Assembly: GCA_964453435.1 (NCBI GenBank) | Contig: CAYVQZ010000021.1 | Span: forward strand, 1-64,000 | Origin: CAYVQZ01 sp964453435 | GTDB lineage: Bacteria > Abyssobacteria > SURF-5 | Direction: 5' to 3' | Length of the DNA: 64,000 nucleotides | Shown: positions 54,025 to 63,485 of the stretch, one piece after another | Layout: each line of letters begins with the position of its first letter | How positions within the stretch are numbered: position 1 is the stretch's first letter | Translations under genes and position numbers: made by a program | The notes under the pieces: generated by a model | Database searches by the model: none | What the model was told of the DNA's origin: nothing | What the model saw: the letters and a program-made list of their open reading frames with translations, nothing else

Positions 54025-55068
54025 ATGAATCCCAAAGCGCCGGGCAAGATGCTTGCCGCCGTATTCGAGGGCAACGGCATACTGGAACTGCGCAAGCGGC
54101 CCGTTCCGGTCATCGCCGGTGACCGCGATGTTCTTTTGAACGTGGAACTCGCGAGCGTCTGCGGGACGGATGTGCATATTCTCTCCGTGCCGCCCGGGCA
54201 TCCGGCCACCAAGAATACCATCCTCGGGCATGAATATGTGGGAACCGTTCTCGATGCCGGAAACGCGGTCGGTCGCCTGAAAAAGGGGCAGCGGGTGGTT
54301 GTCAATCCGAACCTCGCGTGCGGGCATTGCGTCTATTGCCGCACCGCGTTCCCGAACATGTGCGAGAGCATGACCACACTCGGCATTTTCATCGACGGCG
54401 GCTTCGCGCCGTACAATGTCGCGCCGTGCGACGCGCTGTTTCCGATTTCGAAGGAGACCTCGGTAGACGAGGCGATTTTCGCAGAGCCATTGTCCTGCGT
54501 GGTAAACGCGATACAGAAAATTTGCCCGTTCCCAGGTGAAACGGCGGTCGTTCTGGGGGCCGGCCCGATCGGTCTCTACTTCATAAGCGTGCTGCGCGCG
54601 GCGGGTCTCAAACAGATAATCGCGAGCGAGCCGAACCCGAAACGCGCGCGGATGGCGAAAAAATGCGGCGCGACCGATATTTGCAATCCAAAGAAAGATT
54701 CCCTGGAAAGTCTCGTGAGAGAGAGAACCGCACTCGGAGCCGACGTCGCGGTTGATACGGTCGGGACTTTGATGGCCGAATCGTTGGCGTGCGTTCGCCG
54801 GGGCGGGAGGGTTCTCCTGTTCGGAATGAACAGCAACGCCGTTTCACATATTCGTCAGAACGAGATCACCCGAAACGAAATTCAGGTCATGGGCAGCTTC
54901 ATTGCGAACGCCACGTTTCCGGCGACGGTTTCCTTGCTGGAAAGCGGCAAACTTGATTTGAAAAAACTCGTGACGCACAGGTTCAAACTAAAGCAGATAC
55001 ACGACGCCATTGAAGCGATGCGAAGCGGCGAGGCGATAAAGGTGTTGGTGGAGACAAGACAAGGGTAA
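54025..55068 (+). CDS. Zinc-dependent alcohol dehydrogenase
   Basis: A 347-residue medium-chain dehydrogenase. Catalytic zinc ligands are in SVCGTDVH and LGHEYVG. Structural zinc cysteines appear as CGHCVYCRTAFPNMC. The NAD site is VVLGAGPIGLYF. Sugar- and threonine-dehydrogenase-like relatives act on polyols or sugars. It lies between the IolN- and IolM-like genes, as a similar dehydrogenase does in Thermotoga, so an inositol intermediate or keto-sugar is a likely substrate. The start could be the ATG at 54025 or one eight codons later. Confidence 0.82.
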   Translation: MNPKAPGKMLAAVFEGNGILELRKRPVPVIAGDRDVLLNVELASVCGTDVHILSVPPGHPATKNTILGHEYVGTVLDAGNAVGRLKKGQRVVVNPNLACGHCVYCRTAFPNMCESMTTLGIFIDGGFAPYNVAPCDALFPISKETSVDEAIFAEPLSCVVNAIQKICPFPGETAVVLGAGPIGLYFISVLRAAGLKQIIASEPNPKRARMAKKCGATDICNPKKDSLESLVRERTALGADVAVDTVGTLMAESLACVRRGGRVLLFGMNSNAVSHIRQNEITRNEIQVMGSFIANATFPATVSLLESGKLDLKKLVTHRFKLKQIHDAIEAMRSGEAIKVLVETRQG

Positions 55069-55098
55069 ACACGCGAAGGCGCCAGGCAGTTCCAATCC

Positions 55099-56280
55099 AT
55101 GAAAGCAATCAGGTTGAAAGCGGAGTGGGCTCCGCGAAAGGATTTCGTTCTCGGGCCGAAAGACATTGACCGCGAGCTCACCTATCTCGGCAGCAAGGTG
55201 TGGCGAAATCCGGAAGTGAGTATCGAATCTGTTTCGGAACCGAAGCTTCGGGACGACGACGTAATCGTCGAGGTGAAGGCCTGCGGCATTTGTGGAAGCG
55301 ACGTGCACATGGCGCAGACCGACGCCGAGGGCTACATACTGTATCCCGGCCTGACTGCGTTCCCGGTCACGCTCGGGCATGAGTTTGCCGGAGTCGTTGT
55401 CGAGGCTGGCAAAAACGCGCTGGACAAACGAACAAATGAACGGTTCAAGATAGGCGACGCGGTCTGCGCAGAAGAGATGTTCTGGTGCGGCCGCTGCCGC
55501 CCGTGCGCCGACGGTTACCCGAACCATTGCGAGGCGCTCCAAGAAATTGGGTTCTCGTGCGACGGCGCCTTCGCGCGGCACGTAAAGCTGAAAGCGAAAT
55601 ACTGCTGGAGCCTCGAACCGTTGAGACCCCGCTATGCGGGGGAAAAGCTCTTTCTTGCCGGCAGCCTGGTTGAGCCGACTTCGGTTGCGTACAACGCCGT
55701 CATCGAGAGGGGCGGCGGCATCAGGCCGGGAGACAACGTGGCCATTCTTGGTGGCGGCCCGATAGGCCTCGCGGCCGTGGCGATTCTGCGCCGCGCCGGC
55801 GCATCGCATGTAATCCTTTCCGAGCCTTCGAAAACCCGCGCGAAGCTGGCGAAAAAGATGGGCGCGACAGCGACGATCGATCCCGCGAAGGATGATTTCG
55901 CCGGAAAGCTGCTCGAGCTAACGGACGGTATGGGCGCGAATCTTTATCTCGAAGCGACCGGCCTGCCGGAGATTGTGTGGCCCGCAATCGAACAAGCCAT
56001 CTGGAACGGGCGCGCGCTGAACAGCAGGGTAATCATCGTGGCGCGGGCCGACGCGAAGATACCGGTCACCGGCGAGGTCTTTCAGGTCAGACGCGCCTCA
56101 ATCATCGGGGCGCAAGGCCATTCTGGTCACGGAACGTTTCCGCGCGTGATAAGCGCAATGGCGGCGGGTATGGACATGACCCCGCTCATAACGAAAAGAA
56201 TTCGGTTGGAGGAAGTTCCTCACAATCTCAAGCTTCTCCAGACCGACCGCAAGGAATGTAAAATAACGGCCTTGTTCTGA
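55099..56280 (+). CDS. Scyllo-inosose 3-dehydrogenase-like (IolM-like) zinc dehydrogenase
   Basis: A 393-residue medium-chain dehydrogenase. The N-terminus with LGPKDIDRELTYLGSKVW, followed by KACGICGSDVHMAQTDAEG and YPGLTAFPVTLGHEF, closely fits my memory of the Thermotoga scyllo-inosose dehydrogenase IolM. Structural zinc cysteines are CGRCRPCADGYPNHC; the NAD site is AILGGGPIGLAA. It would oxidise scyllo-inosose to the diketo form used by the IolN-like enzyme. An IolG inositol dehydrogenase is not in the window. Confidence 0.78.
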   Translation: MKAIRLKAEWAPRKDFVLGPKDIDRELTYLGSKVWRNPEVSIESVSEPKLRDDDVIVEVKACGICGSDVHMAQTDAEGYILYPGLTAFPVTLGHEFAGVVVEAGKNALDKRTNERFKIGDAVCAEEMFWCGRCRPCADGYPNHCEALQEIGFSCDGAFARHVKLKAKYCWSLEPLRPRYAGEKLFLAGSLVEPTSVAYNAVIERGGGIRPGDNVAILGGGPIGLAAVAILRRAGASHVILSEPSKTRAKLAKKMGATATIDPAKDDFAGKLLELTDGMGANLYLEATGLPEIVWPAIEQAIWNGRALNSRVIIVARADAKIPVTGEVFQVRRASIIGAQGHSGHGTFPRVISAMAAGMDMTPLITKRIRLEEVPHNLKLLQTDRKECKITALF

Positions 56281-56298
56281 ACCATAGCGGAGGTTGGG

Positions 56299-57873
56299 AT
56301 GACTGATTCATCGGAAAACATCGAGCAAGCACAGCCGGCGCCGTTCACGCTGGCGTACAACGCGCAGGAGATGCCCGATAAGGAGGCGCTGGCGGACGAG
56401 AAGAGACGTTATACGTTTCGGGAACTGGACCGATACATCAACCGCATCGCAAATGTGCTGGCCGATGTCGGCGTGGAACGAGGCGACCGCGTCGCCGTCT
56501 TGATGTATAACTCCATCGAGGCGTATGCCGCCTCGTACGCCATCGGAAAACTGAAAGCGAACACCGTGCCCGTCGGCTACCGGCTCAAGAGCGACGAAGT
56601 CGAATACGTAATCAACAACTCCGAGGCCAAGGCGCTCGTGATGGGGGCGGAATTCGAAAAAGTGATTCGACCCATAGCCGAGAAGCTCGAGAACGTGCCG
56701 GCTGATAGAATACTGGTTTCCGGCGGCGATCTGCCCTGGGGAATGCGGTTGGAAGACAAGCTCGAGTCGGCCTCGGATGTGTTCATCGAGCGCAACCCCG
56801 ACGAGTCGAGTTCAAGCATTATCTACACGTCGGGAACGACCGGCCGACCGAAGGGAGCGTTCCGGGAAAATCGACCGCGCGACCTCCAACTGATTATGAG
56901 CATCGTCAGCAACTTCCGCATTACGACCGATGACCGTCACGTCGTCACGTGCCCCCTCTACCACAGCGCGCCGCCCGTTTTCTCGGGACTCCACACGATA
57001 CTCGGCGGATTCGTGTATGTCATGACCAAGTTTGACCCGGAAGAATTCCTGAGAATCGTGGAGCGCGAACGCATCACAAGCACGTTCATGGTGCCCACCA
57101 TGTGTAACATGGTCGCGAACCTGCCCGAAGACGTGAAGAGGAAATACGATGTCAGCTCGATGCGCAACCTCGTGGTCGGCGGGGCGCCGTTCCACATCAG
57201 CACGAAACGGGCCATTCTCGACCTTTTCCCGAACGACTGCCTTTTTGAATTCTACGGCTCGACCGAGACCGGCATAAACACGATTTTGCTGCCTGAAGAG
57301 CAGCTCGCTCGCCCCGAGTCGTGTGGCAGGGTGTTCGACGGCAATGAGATTCTGCTTCTCGATGAAGAGCGCAACCCGGTGAAGCAGGGAGAGGTAGGCG
57401 AGCTGTTCGTGAAGAACAGCATGCTCATCGACGGCTACTTCCGAAACAAGAAGGCGACGGACGAATCGTTCCACAACGGCTACCTCTCGGTCGGCGACAT
57501 GGCATATATGGACGAGGAGGGCTACTACTTTATCGTTGACCGCAAAAAAGACATGGTCATCAGCGGCGGCGTCAACATTTACCCGGCGGAAATCGAGATC
57601 GAGCTGAACCACCACCCCAAGGTTCTTGATTCGGCGGTGATCGGCGTTCCCGACGAGCAGTGGGGCGAGAGCCTGCATGCGTTCGTTGTCCTGAAACCGG
57701 GATGCGAGGCCGCGCCCGGGGAGATCATCGAGTACTGCGGCGAGAAGCTCGCCCGCTACAAAAGGCCGAAAACGGTGGTGTTCGTGGACGAGCTCCCGCG
57801 CAACCCCAGCGGCAAGCTCATGAAGAAACAACTTCGGGAAAAGTACTGGAAAGGCGGCAAGGCGGTTTACTGA
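56299..57873 (+). CDS. Class I acyl-CoA ligase (AMP-binding)
   Basis: A 524-residue adenylate-forming enzyme. The AMP-binding loop YTSGTTGRPKG lies near residue 178, EFYGSTETG near 320, GYLSVGDMAYMDEEGYY near 400, DRKKDMVISGGVNIYP for the hinge, and the catalytic lysine in NPSGKLMKK near the C-terminus. All key residues are present. It activates a carboxylic acid as acyl-AMP then the CoA ester. The chain length is not predictable. GGAGG precedes the ATG by 5 bases, and the gene follows the IolM-like gene by 18 bases. Confidence 0.88.
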   Translation: MTDSSENIEQAQPAPFTLAYNAQEMPDKEALADEKRRYTFRELDRYINRIANVLADVGVERGDRVAVLMYNSIEAYAASYAIGKLKANTVPVGYRLKSDEVEYVINNSEAKALVMGAEFEKVIRPIAEKLENVPADRILVSGGDLPWGMRLEDKLESASDVFIERNPDESSSSIIYTSGTTGRPKGAFRENRPRDLQLIMSIVSNFRITTDDRHVVTCPLYHSAPPVFSGLHTILGGFVYVMTKFDPEEFLRIVERERITSTFMVPTMCNMVANLPEDVKRKYDVSSMRNLVVGGAPFHISTKRAILDLFPNDCLFEFYGSTETGINTILLPEEQLARPESCGRVFDGNEILLLDEERNPVKQGEVGELFVKNSMLIDGYFRNKKATDESFHNGYLSVGDMAYMDEEGYYFIVDRKKDMVISGGVNIYPAEIEIELNHHPKVLDSAVIGVPDEQWGESLHAFVVLKPGCEAAPGEIIEYCGEKLARYKRPKTVVFVDELPRNPSGKLMKKQLREKYWKGGKAVY

Positions 57874-57904
57874 TACGGACCATATTCGGCGTCCGCATTC
57901 CGGC

Positions 57905-58741
57905 TCAGAGGCCCACCAAGGCGTTCAATCCCCTGCCGAAATCGAAATACCAGCGTATCAACCGTTCGCCGTATAAAAGCGAGAGAACGGCCCCGAAGGC
58001 GAGGTAGGGACCGAACGGGATGTAATCGCTCCTCAATTTCCGGCGCAGCAAAATGAGCGAGACCCCGACGACCGAGCCGACGACCGACCCGATCATAATC
58101 GTCAACAGAGCGAGTCTCCAGCCCAGAAAGGCGCCCACCATCGCGAGCAGCTTTATATCGCCTCCGCCCATGCCCTCTTTCTTGTACACGTACACGGAGA
58201 ACAGGGCCGCAAGATAAAGAAGTCCTCCGCCCACAATGGCGCCGATAAGCGAATCGAGGAAAGAATGGGGAATCAGTTGGCCGCCGGTAAGACGCGCGGG
58301 AAGCAGGCTGAGGCCAAGCCCCACGAAAATGCCCGGAATGGATATCTCGTCGGGGATGATGGTGTGCTCGAGGTCAATGAATGTGACAACGACCATCGCG
58401 CAGGTGAAGGCGATGTATATCACCAGCGCAATTATGTTCGTGAAGCGTTGGAGCAGCAGAACGAAGAGTATCGCCGTGAGGAGTTCCACTGCGGGATACT
58501 GCCAGGAAATGCGTTTCCCGCAACGTCTGCATTTACCCCGTAACACAACGAAACTGACCAGCGGAATATTGTCGTACCACCTGATGGGCGTTTCGCACTT
58601 CGGACAGCGCGAACCGGGCAACACGAGCGATTTCCGTTCGGGAAGGCGCGAGATGCAGACATTCAGGAAACTGCCCGTGACCGTTCCCAATGCGAACATG
58701 TAAACTTTCAGAAAGATGCTAAGCGCCGTCAAATCTCCCAT
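57905..58741 (-). CDS. Prepilin peptidase (PilD/GspO type)
   Basis: About 278 residues, bifunctional leader peptidase and N-methyltransferase of type IV pilus or type II secretion. Signatures: GSFLNVCISRLP at the N-terminus, two CxxC pairs (CPKC, CRRC) forming the cytoplasmic zinc loop, and the peptidase aspartates in FIDLEHTIIPDE and GMGGGDIKLLA. About eight membrane helices. I start at MGDLTALS; the open frame extends 42 codons upstream into the GT2 gene but lacks family similarity there. No pilin genes are adjacent. Confidence 0.9.
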   Translation of the reverse strand: MGDLTALSIFLKVYMFALGTVTGSFLNVCISRLPERKSLVLPGSRCPKCETPIRWYDNIPLVSFVVLRGKCRRCGKRISWQYPAVELLTAILFVLLLQRFTNIIALVIYIAFTCAMVVVTFIDLEHTIIPDEISIPGIFVGLGLSLLPARLTGGQLIPHSFLDSLIGAIVGGGLLYLAALFSVYVYKKEGMGGGDIKLLAMVGAFLGWRLALLTIMIGSVVGSVVGVSLILLRRKLRSDYIPFGPYLAFGAVLSLLYGERLIRWYFDFGRGLNALVGL

Positions 58742-58769
58742 TATTGAAATTCGTTTCCGGGACGCGCCG

Positions 58770-59513
58770 TCAGTTCCGCCCGAACCTGATTCGAAACACC
58801 GAGACGGTGTATCGAATGAACTCTTTGAAAAACCTCGTCTTGCTTTCGCCCGATCTCCTGTTGTCATAAAAAACGGGGATTTCCAGGATGCTGAGCTTCA
58901 GGTCAACCACCGCCATTAGAAAACGGATGAAATAATCGCCGTATCCATAAAAAATCCGGTCGAAGTCCAGCCTCCGAAGGGTCTCTCTGCGGATGGCAAA
59001 AAAGCCGCTGAGCTTGTCCCGGATCGGGATACCGAGGAAAAACCGGATGAACACATTGTACAGGAAGCTCGAGTAGTATCTCCATCGAAAATACATGCCG
59101 CCGCCGTAAAGAAATCGCGAGCCGACGACGACTTCGTAAAACTGGACAAGGTTGAGGAACTGCGGTATGTATTTTGGGTCATGATTGAAATCCGAATCCA
59201 TGACGATAATTATCGAGCCCGTGCTGAGTTCGATGCCCTTGCGAACCGCGGTCGCAAGTCCCCGTTCGGCAGTCCGCACGTGAAGGCGCACCCGTTCATT
59301 TCCCGCGCACTTTTGCTGCACGACTTCGGCCGTTCCGTCCGGACTGTTGTCATCCACCACGATGACCTCATAATCGCCGGTCGGCTGAAGCACCCGCACG
59401 ATGTCCTCCACAAGGTCGCCGATGTTTCCCCTCTCGTTGTAAGTCGGGATCACGACGGAGACCTTTTGCGAGTTGCCGAAACTACTGTCTATGCCGTACG
59501 ATGCCGATTCCAT
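58770..59513 (-). CDS. Family 2 glycosyltransferase, dolichyl-phosphate-mannose-synthase-like
   Basis: A 247-residue cytoplasmic GT2. VVIPTYNERGNI, VVDDNSPDGTAE and MDSDFNHDPKYIP (donor DxD) match DPM1-type polyprenol-phosphate mannose synthases; RDKLSGFFAIRR is the later family block. It lacks the C-terminal membrane helices of some relatives. It would transfer mannose from GDP-mannose to a polyprenyl phosphate. It lies next to the membrane glycosyltransferase gene that could use that lipid donor. Confidence 0.85.
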   Translation of the reverse strand: MESASYGIDSSFGNSQKVSVVIPTYNERGNIGDLVEDIVRVLQPTGDYEVIVVDDNSPDGTAEVVQQKCAGNERVRLHVRTAERGLATAVRKGIELSTGSIIIVMDSDFNHDPKYIPQFLNLVQFYEVVVGSRFLYGGGMYFRWRYYSSFLYNVFIRFFLGIPIRDKLSGFFAIRRETLRRLDFDRIFYGYGDYFIRFLMAVVDLKLSILEIPVFYDNRRSGESKTRFFKEFIRYTVSVFRIRFGRN

Positions 59514-59791
59514 GCGAGTTCCTTCTCACGGTTCTCCGGGGAGCCGGATGATAGATGATATACCGTATCAGCGTTTTTTTCAATGTTTCCGCCGCGGAAT
59601 CGGATTTGTCCCGAACGCCTGAAAATGGTTTCGCGCGAAGCCCGGGCTTTTCCCGTTGCTTTGCCGTTCGGTTCCCGCAGATGGTATTATGGCCCCGTTT
59701 CGGAGCTATTCGCATTTGCCGAATGGCTGTTGAAGGCGTTTGTTCTCTTTCTCTGTGACGGAGTTGTCGAACGCGGTCGCATATCGTATGC

Positions 59792-61789
59792 ATGCAATCT
59801 ATGCCGTTTAATCCTCAAATAAGGAGCCTGCGGCGGTTGACAAGGCGTGCCCTGCTCTTTGGAATGCTGGCGGTGGGAACGTGGGCAATCCTTTCGTCTC
59901 TTTACCGGGAGCTTGTGGCGCAATCGTTGAGCCAGGGTTTTGTGCTCGAGAATGTCGAGCCGATATTCGAAATGGCGATTCTCCTCGGCGAAAAACTGAA
60001 CTGTTGGGGGAACAGCCCCTTGTTTGCTTTTACCGTCTACCTTGTGGCTTCCGCTCTCCTGCTTTTTTGCCTCCACGTTTTCATTCGTCAAAAGACGGAG
60101 CCGGTTCTTTCGGGCACATGGGCGCCCGTTACCGCGCTTGCATTCATCGGTATGTGTCTCGTGGGAACAACCGACAGCTTCGCGCTCTATTGTCTGGGTC
60201 TGCTGCTCGTTCCCGCCCTCGGCGTGGCGGCTGAGAAAACGGCCGGAGACCATGCGACCGGAGGCCGCAAAAACAGGCTGCCCACAGCATTCATCATGGT
60301 CTGTATCGTCCTTCTCGCCCTGATAATAAGGCTCTACAAGCTCGATATCTTCCCCCGAATCTACACAATCGACGAGCAGCTTTTTGCGCATGACGCTTTG
60401 CAGCTTTTCAATCCGGAAGAAGATTTCCTCGGCGCTCCCTCGTGGGTTAAGGCGCATCTGGTTAAGCTGCTTCTCTTGCGGAGCGGCTTTTTTATGCTCG
60501 GGGTCGGCATGTTCCAGCAGCGCACGGTTTCCGTGGTGGAGGGCGTAGCCTGCGTTGTGCTTGTCTACTTTCTGTGCCGCAAGGTTTGGGGAACCACGGC
60601 GGGCATTTTTGCGTCGTTGATGGTGGCATTGGATTCGTGGCACATCGGGTACAGCAAATTCGGCAACCACTTCATTGAAGGCCCGACCTATCTTGTCCTG
60701 ATGTTCTTCCTGATAATACGGGCCGTTCGAATCGGGGGAATGTTGAATGCCGGCATCCTCGGATTGGCGATAGGCGGCGTCAGTTATCTGTATCAATCCT
60801 GCTATGCGCTCGCCCCGTTCGCGCTGGCAGCGGTGGCGGCGGGCAGGGCATCCGTCAAGGAAATTCCTCGTTCGGCTCTTGTCAAGGAGGGAGCGGTCCT
60901 GGCGTTTGGGGCGCTTGTCGCCGTGATTCCCCATCTGACGTTCGGACGCGCGAATTTCATGGATTTGTTTTCGGCGCAGACGGCGCCGAAGAACTTTTTG
61001 TACGCGGCGAAGGACTACAATTTCCACCCGGCCTTCATGCTGCTCGTAAGCTTCTGGCGAGCGCTCGAGCAAATTATAAACTGGTCGCCACGGCCGGAAC
61101 ATCCCTCGAGCATGTTCTATCCGAGCGCTCCAGCCATTGGTTTGGCGTTGCTCGGACTCGGGATACTCATCGGCTCGCGGAGGCGTTTCGAAAATGTTCT
61201 CCTCCTCGCCTGGTTGCCGGTGGCTTTTCTTCCGGTTGCGTTCGGATACGGATTTGCCGACCGACGAATTTTCACGACCATCGTCCCTGTGCCCTCAATA
61301 CTTGCGGCGTTGGCGCTCGCGCGATGGTGGGACAGGTCGGGGAAAGCCAAAGTAATCGAACGATTCTTTTCCCGGATGCTCTTGCTGGCGTTTGTCATTG
61401 GAATCGGCCTTGTCAGCGTTTTCATTGTGTACAAGGATTCCGACCCGCTCTCGGGAGGCGGACGTTATCCTCGCAAAGCGGCCGAATTCGTGAATTCGCT
61501 TCCAACGAATTACACCGTATTGATCTCGGGCCGACTGAGAAACGTTCCGTTTCTGCTCTATATGGTCGGCTACGACCGCCTGCAAAGACTCGATGGTCAG
61601 GACTTGTATAGTTTCGTGGATTTCGAGACGTTAAGCGCGTTGAAGGAAAAGGTCGCGGCTTCATCCGATATCGCCGTCGTAGTGGACGCCGGCCCGGAGG
61701 AGGCGGAACTCATGGGAGATATTAAGAGGCTGAATCCGGAGGCGCGGCTCATCGAGTCGAACGAATACCTGGCTTTATTGATAGACTGA
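59792..61789 (+). CDS. GT39/ArnT-like integral membrane glycosyltransferase
   Basis: A 665-residue protein with about 11-12 membrane helices and a soluble C-terminal part of about 110 residues. After an early helix, the first large loop has FPRIYTIDEQLFAHDA, where the acidic pair is the expected catalytic site of PMT/ArnT-type enzymes using polyprenyl-phosphate sugars. The acceptor is unknown (protein or lipid). The ATG at 59792 lacks a ribosome site, while AAGGAG at 59821-59826 would suit an in-frame TTG at 59837, so the product may start 15 residues later. It is divergent from the GT2 gene. Confidence 0.78.
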   Translation: MQSMPFNPQIRSLRRLTRRALLFGMLAVGTWAILSSLYRELVAQSLSQGFVLENVEPIFEMAILLGEKLNCWGNSPLFAFTVYLVASALLLFCLHVFIRQKTEPVLSGTWAPVTALAFIGMCLVGTTDSFALYCLGLLLVPALGVAAEKTAGDHATGGRKNRLPTAFIMVCIVLLALIIRLYKLDIFPRIYTIDEQLFAHDALQLFNPEEDFLGAPSWVKAHLVKLLLLRSGFFMLGVGMFQQRTVSVVEGVACVVLVYFLCRKVWGTTAGIFASLMVALDSWHIGYSKFGNHFIEGPTYLVLMFFLIIRAVRIGGMLNAGILGLAIGGVSYLYQSCYALAPFALAAVAAGRASVKEIPRSALVKEGAVLAFGALVAVIPHLTFGRANFMDLFSAQTAPKNFLYAAKDYNFHPAFMLLVSFWRALEQIINWSPRPEHPSSMFYPSAPAIGLALLGLGILIGSRRRFENVLLLAWLPVAFLPVAFGYGFADRRIFTTIVPVPSILAALALARWWDRSGKAKVIERFFSRMLLLAFVIGIGLVSVFIVYKDSDPLSGGGRYPRKAAEFVNSLPTNYTVLISGRLRNVPFLLYMVGYDRLQRLDGQDLYSFVDFETLSALKEKVAASSDIAVVVDAGPEEAELMGDIKRLNPEARLIESNEYLALLID

Positions 61790-61975
61790 AGAAAGAACGC
61801 GCCGGCAGCGATGAGGCTGTCCGGAGAACCGAAGCTCCGTCCTGAGGGAAATGCCCTCGGCTCACTCCTCGCGGCCCCTCGGGCTGCTCTTCCCCGCAGG
61901 CGCCCCAAACACCTGGCTTTAAGCCGCGAATTCAATGACAGCGGTTTTCCTCGCAAATGTCGCGCATGTCGCGCA

Positions 61976-62005
61976 TTGATCTACCGGCTTTTCGGATGGT
62001 ACAAT
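61976..62005 (+). promoter_or_regulatory. Promoter candidate with upstream direct repeat
   Basis: TTGATC (61976-61981), an 18-base spacer and TACAAT (62000-62005) precede the DUF6786-like gene by about 65 bases. ATGTCGCGC occurs twice in tandem at 61957-61974, ending just before the -35, and could be a regulator site. Confidence 0.45.
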
Positions 62006-62072
62006 CCTGTCTCGCGGTTTTTCCGCGCCGGTTTGGGAGAATCCGCCGCTCGGGAAAAAGAAAGAGACCCTG

Positions 62073-63197
62073 ATGACATTCGAAGAAACCAAACGCTTAC
62101 TCGAATCCCTCGGATTAAGAACCGTCCTGTTGCAAAGCGAGCATAGTGCGGCATGCCTGTTGGTTTGCCCCGACCTGTCGGCCCGCGTCATGGCGGTTTC
62201 CCTCGAAGGAACCCGGGGCAGGAACTTCGGTTTTGTGAGTCCCGAAGCCATCAAGAATCGCGGAAAGAACCCCCAATTCAATGCTTACGGCGGAGCGCTG
62301 CGCTGGTGGGTCGGGCCGGAGGGCGGCCAGTTCGGCGTTGCGTTTCCTCCCGGCGCGCAAAAGTTCGACCTCGATACCTGGCACATATCCGAAGAATACA
62401 ACGGGAAAGCGTTTGTCGTGACTTATCCACAAGGAGAAACAGGGACCTCGTCGCTTCTGGGCTCCGAATTTACTGTTCGGAACGCATCCGGAACAGGTTT
62501 TCACATCGGTGTCACATGCCGCATCAGCATCATCGAGGCGCCTCTTTCCGCCAGGGGAAACCGTAAAGGGCGCAAACTAAAACATCTCGGCTACCTGACG
62601 GAGACAACGTTCGAGAACCTCTCCAACGAACCGATGAGAAAAGAAACGGGCCTGGTAAGCATCTGGATGCTCGGCATGTATACCGCCGGTCCCCGCACGT
62701 ATGTGATTGCGCCGTTCCGGCGCGAGGGAAAAGGGAAAATTGTTACCGACACCTATTTCAGTCCGTCCGGGGTCTCTCGCGACAGGCTCGACGTGAATGA
62801 AAATAGGGGATACCTGACGTTTAAGGCCGACGCCGCCGAGCGCTCCAAGATGGGGTTTTCCCGCTCAAGAGCTTCCACCATGCTCGGCAGCATGGACCTG
62901 CCCGACCGGCTTCTTACCGTCTGGCGGTTCCCCGTGCGCCGGCGGGAGCCATATGTCAATTCCCTGTGGGAATATCAGCAATACCCATATGCGGGCGACG
63001 TGAGCAACTCGTATAACGACGACGGGAACTTCGGAAACTTTTACGAACTCGAATGTTCCTCTCACGCCCTCGCGCTGCGCCCGCGAGAACGTTTTACCTT
63101 CCCGCTCGAGATACACCATTTCAGTGGTCCGATCGAAGAGCTTTCGCGCTTGGGTGACAGGCTGCTGAACCGCAAGGTCGATTGGAGCAAGCTCTGA
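62073..63197 (+). CDS. DUF6786-like hypothetical protein
   Basis: A 374-residue soluble protein without signal peptide. RVMAVSLEGTRGRNFGFVSPEAI, in shorter blocks, followed by FNAYGGALRWWVGPEGGQFGVAFPPG, resembles the DUF6786 family as I remember it, whose fold is thought to be galactose-mutarotase-like. The pattern of aromatic residues suggests carbohydrate binding, but no activity is known. AAAGAGA lies before the ATG. It lies alone, behind a promoter candidate. Confidence 0.6.
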   Translation: MTFEETKRLLESLGLRTVLLQSEHSAACLLVCPDLSARVMAVSLEGTRGRNFGFVSPEAIKNRGKNPQFNAYGGALRWWVGPEGGQFGVAFPPGAQKFDLDTWHISEEYNGKAFVVTYPQGETGTSSLLGSEFTVRNASGTGFHIGVTCRISIIEAPLSARGNRKGRKLKHLGYLTETTFENLSNEPMRKETGLVSIWMLGMYTAGPRTYVIAPFRREGKGKIVTDTYFSPSGVSRDRLDVNENRGYLTFKADAAERSKMGFSRSRASTMLGSMDLPDRLLTVWRFPVRRREPYVNSLWEYQQYPYAGDVSNSYNDDGNFGNFYELECSSHALALRPRERFTFPLEIHHFSGPIEELSRLGDRLLNRKVDWSKL

Positions 63198-63485
63198 AAA
63201 GAGGTCGGGCGCCCCGGCCGATTGGTCGAAACGCTTGGACGGCGCTCGCCCGTTACAAGAAACAGAATCCGGAATTATCACAGCAGCAGTGAGGTCTGAC
63301 AGCGTTGAAGTTTCGACATCAGTCCGCAACCGCGCTTTTTCCACCGCGTCTGCGCCGGGCCCGTCGCCGATTCGGAGATTCCGTTCCGCTGGTCCGTTTG
63401 TAAGAGGAGAGAAACTTCCGGGCTCAGAGGAAAGAACATTGCCGAAAAATTGCGACGCTCCGAATCGAACGGATGCCACCCGGAA

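Noticed and set aside
59687..61102. 471-codon open frame on the - strand
   Set aside because: Antisense to the GT39-like membrane protein; its composition (Arg, His, Gln-rich) is typical of an antisense shadow.
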